Shown piece by piece: positions 1 through 7,092 of a DNA stretch of 34,948 nt (positions are counted from its first letter, which is position 1; the number at the start of each line of letters is the position of its first letter). Both the position numbers and the translations under genes were made by a program. This DNA is from Flavipsychrobacter sp. (lineage in GTDB: Bacteria > Bacteroidota > Bacteroidia > Chitinophagales > Chitinophagaceae): NCBI GenBank assembly GCA_031292525.1, contig JARLGY010000069.1, positions 1 to 34,948 on the forward strand, in the 5' to 3' direction. The notes below the pieces were generated by a model. It was not told where the DNA came from. It saw nothing but the letters and a program-made list of their open reading frames with translations, and did not search any database.

Positions 1-255
1 AAAGGCATAACTAATACAGGCAACTACAAAGTATATCCCAACCCTGCACAGGATGAAGTAACCATAGAAGGGGAGGGCAGCACAGCCCAACTGGAGATCT
101 ATGATATGAGCGGCAAGCAGATTTGGACAAAGGCGGTAACCCTAAATGGAGGAAGTGCTCATCTTCATCTAGCCTTACCATCAGGGGTGTACTCCTTGCG
201 TCTGGTAGATGACAAAAGCAATAACTTTACAGACAGGTTGGTAATAATAAAGTAA
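1..255 (+). CDS. C-terminal end of a T9SS-secreted protein (partial)
   Basis: The window begins inside this gene; the last 84 codons are readable in frame 1 and end at TAA 253-255. The sequence has the layout of a Por secretion system (type IX, TIGR04183-like) sorting domain: a YPNPA motif near residue 14, then LEIYDMSGKQ, then LPSGVYSLRLVD, ending in a short basic tail (LVIIK). In this family the domain directs an already exported protein through the T9SS to the cell surface or medium and is removed there. The catalytic or binding part of the protein lies upstream of the window, so its function cannot be stated. A strong terminator follows 22 bp after the stop, so the gene ends its transcription unit. 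Confidence 0.88.
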   Translation, partial: KGITNTGNYKVYPNPAQDEVTIEGEGSTAQLEIYDMSGKQIWTKAVTLNGGSAHLHLALPSGVYSLRLVDDKSNNFTDRLVIIK

Positions 256-276
256 ATAATCAATCAACAATTATAC

Positions 277-314
277 AACAACTAACGGCTGCCTTCGGGC
301 GGCCGTTAGTTGTT
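277..314 (+). terminator. Long hairpin terminator with TTCG loop
   Basis: AACAACTAACGGC and its reverse complement form a stem that continues, after one U-G wobble, into GCC-TTCG-GGC, giving about 17 paired bases around a UUCG tetraloop. The downstream side reads GTTTATTGG, so the T-run is short, but the stem is very stable. It closes the T9SS gene. It is nearly symmetric but has no convergent gene to serve. Confidence 0.85.
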
Positions 315-398
315 TATTGGGATGTACTGATCTTTCTTTTTCAGAATGTTGTAAACAAGACAAAAACAGTATAATATAGCGCATCAATTATATTAAAC

Positions 399-1043
399 AT
401 GACACCCCAGGAAAGAAAGGCCAATACAGAATCCAGGTTAAAGGAACTAAACATCCGAATAAATACTGATCTGCCTATGATAGTGACAGAAGATGAAGTC
501 AACATTCGTAGTGCAGCAAATATTGCAAAGCGCATTTTGATACTAACCTATCTGAATATAGTAGTACTGGCAGAAAGTTTCAGGGGAGAAGTTGTAGCAT
601 CATTAAAAAACAAAGGTCTTTGGGATGACGTTTCAGGCAATGAGAAATTACTATTGTTAAAGGCAGCATTAACTGAGCAGGATAAAATATTTATTTCATG
701 GCAAGCTGAAGCTACATGGATGTTATTATGGGTGATAAATAAGGTAGAGATAACAGATCTGCCTACACTGGAGTGTGATATTAATGAGATTCTTAAGTTA
801 TTGCCTTCTTTCCAGGACGGCCCTGAAACTTTTATAGAGAGTGCAACAAGCAGGCCGACATCAGAGATACTTGATATGTTAGATATTATTTACAGGTTGC
901 ACTGGGCCACAAGTGACGCCGAAACAAATGAAGAACCCATACCAGCCGACCTGAATGCAGGTGTGATTCATGAACGTCACTATGCTTTAAATTGGGTGAC
1001 TCGCATTGTTGACAAATGGGATGAGGATATGGTAGATAAGTAG
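399..1043 (+). CDS. DUF4272 domain-containing protein
   Basis: A 214-residue soluble protein with no signal peptide or membrane segment. The C-terminal part carries the pattern I associate with DUF4272: RLHWATSDA near residue 167, then GVIHERHYALNWV near residue 188, where the E-R-H-x-A-L-N-W run is the family hallmark. The N-terminus (TPQERKANTESRLKEL) is charged and probably helical. The function of the family is unknown, and nothing here suggests a substrate. The gene stands alone between a terminator and a decayed lipoprotein gene. The start ATG 399 is the first in frame and gives the expected N-terminus; no good ribosome binding site is visible, as usual in Bacteroidota. Confidence 0.75.
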   Translation: MTPQERKANTESRLKELNIRINTDLPMIVTEDEVNIRSAANIAKRILILTYLNIVVLAESFRGEVVASLKNKGLWDDVSGNEKLLLLKAALTEQDKIFISWQAEATWMLLWVINKVEITDLPTLECDINEILKLLPSFQDGPETFIESATSRPTSEILDMLDIIYRLHWATSDAETNEEPIPADLNAGVIHERHYALNWVTRIVDKWDEDMVDK

Positions 1044-1146
1044 TTCCTCAATATTTATAGATGGCAATCGATGCCTGTAACATCTATTGTGACTCTTGTC
1101 ATACCGTAGTGCATGTCACTTAATGGACTATCAAGGCAATTGTTGT

Positions 1147-1594
1147 ATGAAGAAACTTATCCTTTTTACTATTATTGTAATAATAACCTTAGGATTGCTA
1201 GGGTGCAGTAAAAGCAATCCAATCCAATGGCTTATAAGATGAATGCCATTGTAGATCTACAACATTTAATGGATATTCATTAGCAAGAATTACAGATACT
1301 AGTTTAACTATAATTGGATATCTTGGAAACGATCCAAATATATACCCACACATTGTTTTACAGATTTTTAATTGGAATGGTAAAACTGGTACAATTGTTT
1401 CTGACAGTGCTTCAATTGAAACTTATGGCGAATACCTATACACCTCTGTTTATATCCCAATGAATATGTCTAAATCAGGGTCGGTAACAATTACGTCTGT
1501 TTCTTCTACAGCCATTTTAGGTACTTTTTCTATTGTACTTCTTAGTGGAATGACTATAACATCGGGAAGTTTCACTACAAAACGAGAAAACTAA
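1147..1594 (+). pseudogene. Decayed lipoprotein gene (two frameshifts)
   Basis: A lipoprotein signal peptide starts at ATG 1147 (MKKLILFT..., lipobox LLGC at residues 17-20) but the frame stops at TGA 1240-1242 after 31 codons. A second frame then reads AYKMNAIVDLQ from 1230 to about 1262. A third frame reads TTFNGYSLARITDTSLTIIG and onward to TAA 1592-1594. Joined, the three pieces give one coherent small lipoprotein of about 145 residues: signal peptide, short linker, then a beta-rich domain with the 'M-x-A-x-V-D-x-x-x-F-x-x' opening seen in many small Bacteroidota lipoproteins (DUF6252-like; the family name is tentative). Two separate shifts argue for real decay rather than a single sequencing error, but raw reads would decide. 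The gene converges on the prohibitin-family gene, whose stop is 9 bp away. Confidence 0.7.
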
Positions 1595-1602
1595 AATGAC
1601 AT

Positions 1603-2505
1603 CTACTGCTGCAGCATTATAGGCGTATTGCCCTTACCACCCATAATGATGATTTTAGCATTTGGAGATGCTGCAAGGTCCTTCATCGTCTTTATTTGTT
1701 CATATTGCAGTTGCTTATCAGTAAGGCTTTCGCTAATGATACGCTGATAGTCTGCAATACCTTGGGCCTCTACGCGCTTGCGATCTGCTTCTTGACGCTC
1801 TTTCTGCAACACGAACTGCATTTTTTGAGATTCTTGTTCAGCATTTATTTTGGATTCTATGGAATTCTTAACAGAGGTTGGTAGTGAAATGTTCCTGATC
1901 AGTAAATTCTCAAGCAGTAAACCACGTTTTTTAAATTCCTGCTCAATGGTTTTAGAGATACGTATCTGAAATTCATCACGCTTAGTAGAAAACAAAGATA
2001 CCGCATCATAATATACTGCATTGTCGCGTATCTCCGTTCTGGAAATAGGGCGCACTATCTTATCCTTATAGTCTAATCCTGTTTCTCTGAATAATCTTGG
2101 TGCCTCATCGGGTACTACACGGTATAGTACAGTAAGATCAAAAGTTACTTCAAGGCCATCTGCACTCAGTACTCGTATTGCATCATCGCCAACTTTATCT
2201 CCTTCATTGTGTACTCCGCTCATGGTATAATTCTGGGTACGGGTATCTACCTGCACAACTTCGATAAAGGGATTGATAAGATGCAAACCGCTTTGCAGTA
2301 TTGTAGGTTGAACATTCCCAAAAAGCACCCGAATACCTATGTTGCCTGCATCTATTTGCACAATGGATGCCGTTATGATTCCTATCAATATTAAGGCGCC
2401 GCCAAGGCCAGATAGGGGCTTGCCGAATGTATGTATCTTATCGTTTAGTCGATTGATAATCAGCCCTGCGATAAGCAGGATGATACCTATTATAATGAAA
2501 CCCAT
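1603..2505 (-). CDS. Prohibitin/SPFH (band 7) family membrane protein
   Basis: A 300-residue protein with two hydrophobic segments at about residues 2-18 and 33-50. An SPFH/PHB domain follows from about residue 52 (AGNIGIRVLFGNV...GLHLINPF). A charged coiled coil covers about residues 215-275 (NAEQESQKMQFVLQKERQEAD). The order and the PHB-type motifs (GLHLINPFIE, LTVLYRVVPDEAP) fit bacterial prohibitin homologues, which oligomerise into ring assemblies on the membrane and are thought to organise membrane domains or regulate membrane proteases. No partner protease (FtsH, NfeD) lies nearby. The hydrophobic C-terminus (AKIIIMGGKGNTP) is typical of SPFH proteins. The start is the first ATG after the upstream stop. 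Confidence 0.85.
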   Translation of the reverse strand: MGFIIIGIILLIAGLIINRLNDKIHTFGKPLSGLGGALILIGIITASIVQIDAGNIGIRVLFGNVQPTILQSGLHLINPFIEVVQVDTRTQNYTMSGVHNEGDKVGDDAIRVLSADGLEVTFDLTVLYRVVPDEAPRLFRETGLDYKDKIVRPISRTEIRDNAVYYDAVSLFSTKRDEFQIRISKTIEQEFKKRGLLLENLLIRNISLPTSVKNSIESKINAEQESQKMQFVLQKERQEADRKRVEAQGIADYQRIISESLTDKQLQYEQIKTMKDLAASPNAKIIIMGGKGNTPIMLQQ

Positions 2506-2536
2506 AGCATGTGGTTAAACAGTTATAAATAAGTCA

Positions 2537-2544
2537 CAAACCTA
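2537..2544 (-). promoter_or_regulatory. Possible -7 box for the SPFH gene
   Basis: On the minus strand the sequence reads TAGGTTTG, an exact match to the Bacteroidota TAnnTTTG element, 32 bp before the SPFH ATG. No convincing -33 TTG is seen at the right distance, so this is only a candidate. Confidence 0.35.
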
Positions 2545-2609
2545 GTCAATAATTATGATGGTAGTATAGCTACTTATCTTTACCTGGCAAACACTTTAGA
2601 CAGAGTTTG

Positions 2610-3131
2610 TTAATCAACAGTAAAGGAAACGGTATTTGACTGAGCACCATGAAACTGTATCTGCATGGTGTATTTATCCTTAGGTAATTGGTATTTTTTA
2701 CAAATGGTAGAGTCTAGCATGACTAATTCTCCCACATTGTACTCTTTCATGATCCACTCAGTAGGTTCCATTGTGTAGTATGTATCATCATACCTGCGTT
2801 TTACTTTGCTGAGCGTGTCTAAAATAATACGATTGTTATACTTTACTACCGGCTTGTTTTTAGAATTGTAGATATTGCAGTAAGTAAATAATGGGGCAGA
2901 AGTGGTTGCATCTACTCTTTCAAACAGGAACTTTTCTGACTTCCTGCCTTTGTTTGTAATGATCATGACCACTTTAAGGTCTCGCAACTTTTTTACTTTG
3001 TCGCTAGTTAGGCGTATTTTAACTGTAATGGGATTATCGTTTTCCTTGTCTTTTTTATCCCTGTTTTTCTGAGCAGCCGAAGGCGCAACAGCTATTGCTA
3101 AAAAGAGCATGATCAACAGGCATCTATTCAT
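2610..3131 (-). CDS. Secreted protein of unknown function, probable beta-sandwich
   Basis: A 173-residue protein with a clear Sec signal peptide (LLIMLFLAIAVAPSAAQ, likely cleavage after AAQ near residue 21). A lysine- and aspartate-rich linker (KNRDKKDKENDN) comes next, then a region of alternating hydrophobic residues such as LKVVMIITNKG and YTMQIQFHGAQ. The strand pattern and the ending NTVSFTVD suggest an immunoglobulin-like periplasmic domain. I do not recognise a specific family. There is no lipobox Cys. It is transcribed in the same direction as the SPFH gene 104 bp downstream, possibly independently. No catalytic motif is visible. Confidence 0.65.
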   Translation of the reverse strand: MNRCLLIMLFLAIAVAPSAAQKNRDKKDKENDNPITVKIRLTSDKVKKLRDLKVVMIITNKGRKSEKFLFERVDATTSAPLFTYCNIYNSKNKPVVKYNNRIILDTLSKVKRRYDDTYYTMEPTEWIMKEYNVGELVMLDSTICKKYQLPKDKYTMQIQFHGAQSNTVSFTVD

Positions 3132-3444
3132 GAGGGAAACAATTAGGTTTAAACTTACTAAAAATATGCGGCAATGCTTGCACCTTTATGGCTAGTCATC
3201 TTCCCATATCAAGCTGAAAGACTTTAATAAGCTATTGGATGTAATTATTTAAAAAAATGACAAATGCATAGATTGAACTTTTTGTAAGGGTAACCGTTAT
3301 AAAATCAGTCCTATGTGTATCGTTAATAAATTCATATCATATCTATTTGCAAATGCATGGTTATTCAATTGCAAATCGTTTGTTTGTTGAGTTGTAAAGA
3401 ATTTTGCAAACTGTATTTTTACAAAAAAAATATAATTATTACTT
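3132..3444. other. 313-bp divergent intergenic region
   Basis: AT-rich spacer between two divergent genes, with no convincing ORF. On the lipoprotein side it has three copies of TTGCAAA at 3347-3353, 3369-3375 and 3404-3410; the first two are 22 bp apart, two helical turns. A TATTTTTA at 3415-3422 resembles the -7 box but lacks the final G. These could be a regulatory region for the LruC gene, or chance in AT-rich DNA. Confidence 0.35.
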
Positions 3445-5607
3445 ATGAAGAAAGTCATTTTATTAACTGCTTCGCTTGGTATAATAGTCTTTGCTGGTTG
3501 TAAGAAATCCGAAAATTCTACCACCAAGTCGGTAATAAATAGTGTCAACGATATAAAGGTGCCAGCAAGGTTCAGTTGGGAAAGTTCGCATACAGTTAAT
3601 GTTACCGCAGAGATAACAGACACACGTTTTGGAAGCGCTATATATAGCATAGCTATCTATGATGGTGATCCTTATTCTGGTGGTAATCTTATAGCCGCTG
3701 GGTCTGCAACAACTACTGCTCCTTATGTAAACAAGTTATATGTCTCAAAACAGTTGGCTAAAGTCTATGTTGTTAAAACAGCTCCTGATAACTCAAAGAT
3801 CATCAATACCCTTGATGTTACAGGTTCTTCGGCAAGCGTATCTTTTGGGGCAATAGACCCTAATGCTTTGGGAAAAAGCGAAAATGGGTTTAAGACTACT
3901 ACCGTTGATTGTAATAGTGGTTGTACAAATACAATAACCAGCAGTACCAATAACCTGAATGTAAATAGCGGTGACGTAATTTGTATTACGGGTAGCAATA
4001 TTACTGTTAACTTCTCTAACGTTAATGGGGGCACCATACGGGTGTGTGGTAGCAACGTAACTTTGCAGAACCTGAGCTTTAACGGCGCGGCTTCTTTGAT
4101 AATAACCACATCGGGGTCTGCAAACGTTAATGGTATCAATTTTAATTCATCTTCTGCAAGCATTGAGAATGATGGTATTTTGAATGGTACTTTTGCCGAT
4201 AATGGTATATTTACAAATAACGGAACATTCAACTCATCGGGCGATTTTAACCTTAACTCAAATGCGGGAGTTTTTGTAAATAATGGTACTATGAATGTGA
4301 GCGGAAGCGTGCAGAATGGCAGCCCGTCAACAGCAACTAACAACGGTTCTATGATAGTTGCAGGTAATTTTCAGCTCAATAGTAGCGGTCCTGGTTTTGT
4401 AAATAATTGTTCACTTAAAATAAGCGGCAATTATAATCAAAGTAATAGGATGAAAAATTATAACCTGATAAAAGTGACGGGTACAACTACTATAAATAGT
4501 AGTAATGAACTGAGTTTGTATAATGGTGCAATGCTGGAAACTGTGAACTTCGTGCTTGATGGTTCTACTGTAAAAGGTTATGGAAGCACATCTTTGGTTA
4601 AGATAACAGGATCCGTGAATATACGGAACTCAGGTGCAGTTATTACAGGCGCAGTGCAGGTGTCCAGTGCAAGTAGTGTTGGCAGTTCTTACTTAACAGG
4701 TGGTGCAGCTACAGGTAATAGCGTATATATACCTGTTACTAGTTGCAATAGCGATGGTAATGGTACCCCGACCGTAACGGATACAGATGGTGATGGTGTG
4801 CCAGACAATTTAGACGCCTATCCTAATGATGCTACAAAAGCGTACAATAACTACTATCCATCCAGCAGTGGAATGGCAACAGCCGCCTTTGAAGACCAAT
4901 GGCCAACCAAGGGAGATTTTGACTTAAACGACCTGGTAATATCATATCGCTACAATGTGGTTACTAATGCAGCTAATAACGTGGTGCAGGTAACCGCAAA
5001 CTATAGTTTACTTGCTACAGGTGGCAGTTTGGGTAATGGTTTTGGTGTACAGTTCCCAATAAGCAACTCAAGCGTTACAGGTTTAACTGCAGGTACACTT
5101 GAAGCCGGACAAACAAAAGCTGTGGTTATACTATTTACCAATATGCGCGACGAAATGGCACAATGGAATACGGTACCTGGCGTAGCACAGACACCAGCCA
5201 AGAGCTATACGTTTACATTTAATGTTACAAACGGCCCTTCTATAAGCACCTTTGGATTGACCGGTTATAATCCGTTTATTTGGAACTACGGATTAGGAGC
5301 TAATCGTGGACGTGAGATACATCTTTGGGGGCATTTACCAACGGATCTGGCTAATACAGGTTACTTTGGTACAGCCGATGATAATTCAAGCCCGGCCAAT
5401 AACCTGTACTATGTAACGAAAACAGGTTTACCTTATGCCGTAGAAATTCCGGTTAGTCCGTTCAGTTATCCAACAGAGGGAACCGACATTACGACAGCTT
5501 ACCTGCATTTTGGCGACTGGGCTCAATCTAATGGAACTTCTTATACAGATTGGTATAGCAATACCGCCAGTGGATATAGGAACACTGCAAATATATATAC
5601 AAAATAG
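3445..5607 (+). CDS. LruC domain-containing cell-surface lipoprotein
   Basis: A 720-residue lipoprotein: signal peptide with lipobox VFAGC (Cys19), then a strand-rich N-terminal domain to about residue 145. A long Asn/Ser/Gly-rich stretch follows at about 150-430. It has irregular NNGT-x-N-x-SG-type repeats (DGILNGTF, NNGTFNSSG, NNGTMNVSG, NNGSMIVAG), typical of a right-handed beta-solenoid. At residue 446 DTDGDGVPDNLDAYPND matches a calcium-binding thrombospondin type-3 repeat. The rest (about 460-720) is an LruC domain (DUF4842-like), with GDFDLNDLVISYRY at 490-503. LruC proteins are found in Leptospira and Bacteroidota; their function is poorly known. The architecture suggests a surface adhesin or glycan-binding protein anchored in the outer membrane; that role is inference. 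The gene is AT-rich (20 of 60 G+C in 4201-4260). Confidence 0.85.
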   Translation: MKKVILLTASLGIIVFAGCKKSENSTTKSVINSVNDIKVPARFSWESSHTVNVTAEITDTRFGSAIYSIAIYDGDPYSGGNLIAAGSATTTAPYVNKLYVSKQLAKVYVVKTAPDNSKIINTLDVTGSSASVSFGAIDPNALGKSENGFKTTTVDCNSGCTNTITSSTNNLNVNSGDVICITGSNITVNFSNVNGGTIRVCGSNVTLQNLSFNGAASLIITTSGSANVNGINFNSSSASIENDGILNGTFADNGIFTNNGTFNSSGDFNLNSNAGVFVNNGTMNVSGSVQNGSPSTATNNGSMIVAGNFQLNSSGPGFVNNCSLKISGNYNQSNRMKNYNLIKVTGTTTINSSNELSLYNGAMLETVNFVLDGSTVKGYGSTSLVKITGSVNIRNSGAVITGAVQVSSASSVGSSYLTGGAATGNSVYIPVTSCNSDGNGTPTVTDTDGDGVPDNLDAYPNDATKAYNNYYPSSSGMATAAFEDQWPTKGDFDLNDLVISYRYNVVTNAANNVVQVTANYSLLATGGSLGNGFGVQFPISNSSVTGLTAGTLEAGQTKAVVILFTNMRDEMAQWNTVPGVAQTPAKSYTFTFNVTNGPSISTFGLTGYNPFIWNYGLGANRGREIHLWGHLPTDLANTGYFGTADDNSSPANNLYYVTKTGLPYAVEIPVSPFSYPTEGTDITTAYLHFGDWAQSNGTSYTDWYSNTASGYRNTANIYTK

Positions 5608-5623
5608 AGTGCAAGAAAGTAGG

Positions 5624-5665
5624 AAATTAAAAAGGTAAGATGCTCGCATCTTACCTTTTTAATTT
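5624..5665. terminator. Bidirectional terminator (20-bp perfect inverted repeat)
   Basis: AAATTAAAAAGGTAAGATGC at 5624-5643 is followed, after 2 bases, by its exact reverse complement. The A-run and T-run on either side of the GC-containing core make it a terminator on both strands. It separates the LruC gene from the convergent EVE-domain operon. Confidence 0.92.
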
Positions 5666-5679
5666 TACTCTTTTAAAAT

Positions 5680-6087
5680 TTATCCCATTCCTAATTGCAA
5701 TATCTTCTCATATTCTTCGTCAGTAACACCGCAAACTGATAGCCGCCCCTGTTTTACAAGAGCCATATTTTGCAGGAAGGAGTCAGCTTTTATTTCAGAT
5801 AGAGTTACAAATCGTTTCAGTGGCCTCACTGGTTTCAGTTCTATTACTACCCAGTTGGTATCATCCGTTGTAGGGTCTTGATAGGCTTCTTTACATACCT
5901 CTGCAATGCCTACTATTTCCAGTCCTTCGTTGCTGTGGTAGAAGAATACTCGATCACCGATCTTCATGTCACGCATGTTATTTCGTGCGGTGTAATTGCG
6001 TACACCATCCCACATAGTTTTGCCGTCTTTCACAAACTGATCCCAGCTGTATTTAAATGGTTCAGATTTAACGAGCCAGTATTTCAT
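5680..6087 (-). CDS. EVE domain-containing protein
   Basis: A 135-residue protein that is essentially one EVE domain (PUA/YTH-like superfamily). The hallmarks are the N-terminal YWLVKSEP, then WDGVRNYTARNNMRDMKIGD (about residues 26-45) and FFYHSN. Human THYN1 and bacterial EVE proteins share these motifs. EVE domains bind modified bases, notably modified cytosines in DNA, in an aromatic cage; a role in RNA has also been proposed. It is the last gene of the minus-strand operon, 34 bp after the polyprenyl synthase and just before the bidirectional terminator. It is a stand-alone EVE protein, not fused to a restriction nuclease, so a housekeeping role is more likely than defence. Its ligand is unknown. 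Confidence 0.9.
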   Translation of the reverse strand: MKYWLVKSEPFKYSWDQFVKDGKTMWDGVRNYTARNNMRDMKIGDRVFFYHSNEGLEIVGIAEVCKEAYQDPTTDDTNWVVIELKPVRPLKRFVTLSEIKADSFLQNMALVKQGRLSVCGVTDEEYEKILQLGMG

Positions 6088-6121
6088 AAAAATCTACTTT
6101 GAATGTTTAATGTTTATATGA

Positions 6122-7087
6122 TTATTTGTCGCGTTCCAATAAATAGGATGCTAGTTCGTATAAATGCTGCTTCCTTTTTGATGGCGCAGCAACATCGTCC
6201 AGGCATTTGAAGGCAAGGTCTGAATAATGTTGTACCGCTTCACGACAACTCATGTCTGCCTTTGTTGCGGTAAATATGTTCAGCATAGTATCTACTTTGT
6301 CATCATCATCATTTTCCAATAAGGCTTCTATCGTCTTTTTTTGCTCTGCAGTTGCATTGGCCAGCGCTTTAAGCAAAAGGTATGTTTTCTTATTGGCTTT
6401 AATATCTCCACCGTTTTGTTTGCCAAGTTTATCCGTGCTGCCAAATGCATCAAGGTAATCGTCTTGCAACTGAAAAGCGATACCAAGATTCTTTCCAAAA
6501 GAATACAGCCTGTCAGTATTGCCCTCTGTGGCCCCGCCCAGCAAGCCGCCCATTTTAAGGCTGCACGCCAGTAATACAGATGTTTTTAGCGTTATCATAT
6601 GCAGGTATTCATCTATGCTTACATCGTCTCTTTGTTCAAAGTCCATGTCATACTGCTGGCCCTCGCATACTTCTATTGCAGTTTTGTTGAACAATTGAAG
6701 TATCGAGGCAAGTGGCTGCTTGATATGTGCCAGTTGCTGGTAAGCAAATATGCTCATTACATCGCCACTTAGTATGCCGGTAGCCATACCGTATTTTTCA
6801 TGTATAGTGGCAAAGCCCCTGCGTAGCGGAGCTTTGTCCATGATATCATCATGTATCAAAGTAAAATTATGAAACAACTCTATCGCTGCCGCAGCATGCC
6901 ATGCATCTTCGTGTATATCTCCCATTAGCTCATTTGCCATCAGGCAAAGCACTGGCCGTACCCTTTTACCTCCCAAATTCAACAGATAGCGACAAGGATC
7001 ATATAGTGTAGTTGGAAATTGAGGAAAGGGTAGGGCAGACACATACCTGGTTTCAAATTCAGTGGTTAGTTCAATAAAAGAATGCAT
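6122..7087 (-). CDS. Polyprenyl diphosphate synthase (trans-isoprenyl transferase)
   Basis: A 321-residue member of the all-alpha prenyl synthase family, which condenses isopentenyl diphosphate with an allylic diphosphate. It has GGKRVRP at 39-45, the first Asp-rich motif DDIMD at 80-84 followed by KAPLRRG, and the second, DDYLD, at 209-213. Phe75 lies five residues before the first Asp motif; aromatic residues at positions 4 or 5 upstream usually limit products to C15-C20, so a farnesyl or geranylgeranyl diphosphate synthase is more likely than a long-chain enzyme (inference). The ATG is 5 bp after the rnr stop, which points to translational coupling. Products would feed quinone, carotenoid or undecaprenyl synthesis. 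Confidence 0.92.
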   Translation of the reverse strand: MHSFIELTTEFETRYVSALPFPQFPTTLYDPCRYLLNLGGKRVRPVLCLMANELMGDIHEDAWHAAAAIELFHNFTLIHDDIMDKAPLRRGFATIHEKYGMATGILSGDVMSIFAYQQLAHIKQPLASILQLFNKTAIEVCEGQQYDMDFEQRDDVSIDEYLHMITLKTSVLLACSLKMGGLLGGATEGNTDRLYSFGKNLGIAFQLQDDYLDAFGSTDKLGKQNGGDIKANKKTYLLLKALANATAEQKKTIEALLENDDDDKVDTMLNIFTATKADMSCREAVQHYSDLAFKCLDDVAAPSKRKQHLYELASYLLERDK

Positions 7088-7092
7088 GTGGT

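Noticed and set aside
3765-4343. A 192-codon minus-strand ORF inside the LruC gene.
   Set aside because: It lies opposite the repeat-rich coding strand, has an unusual Pro/Leu-rich composition, no domain and no promoter. The plus-strand reading has a signal peptide and known domains.
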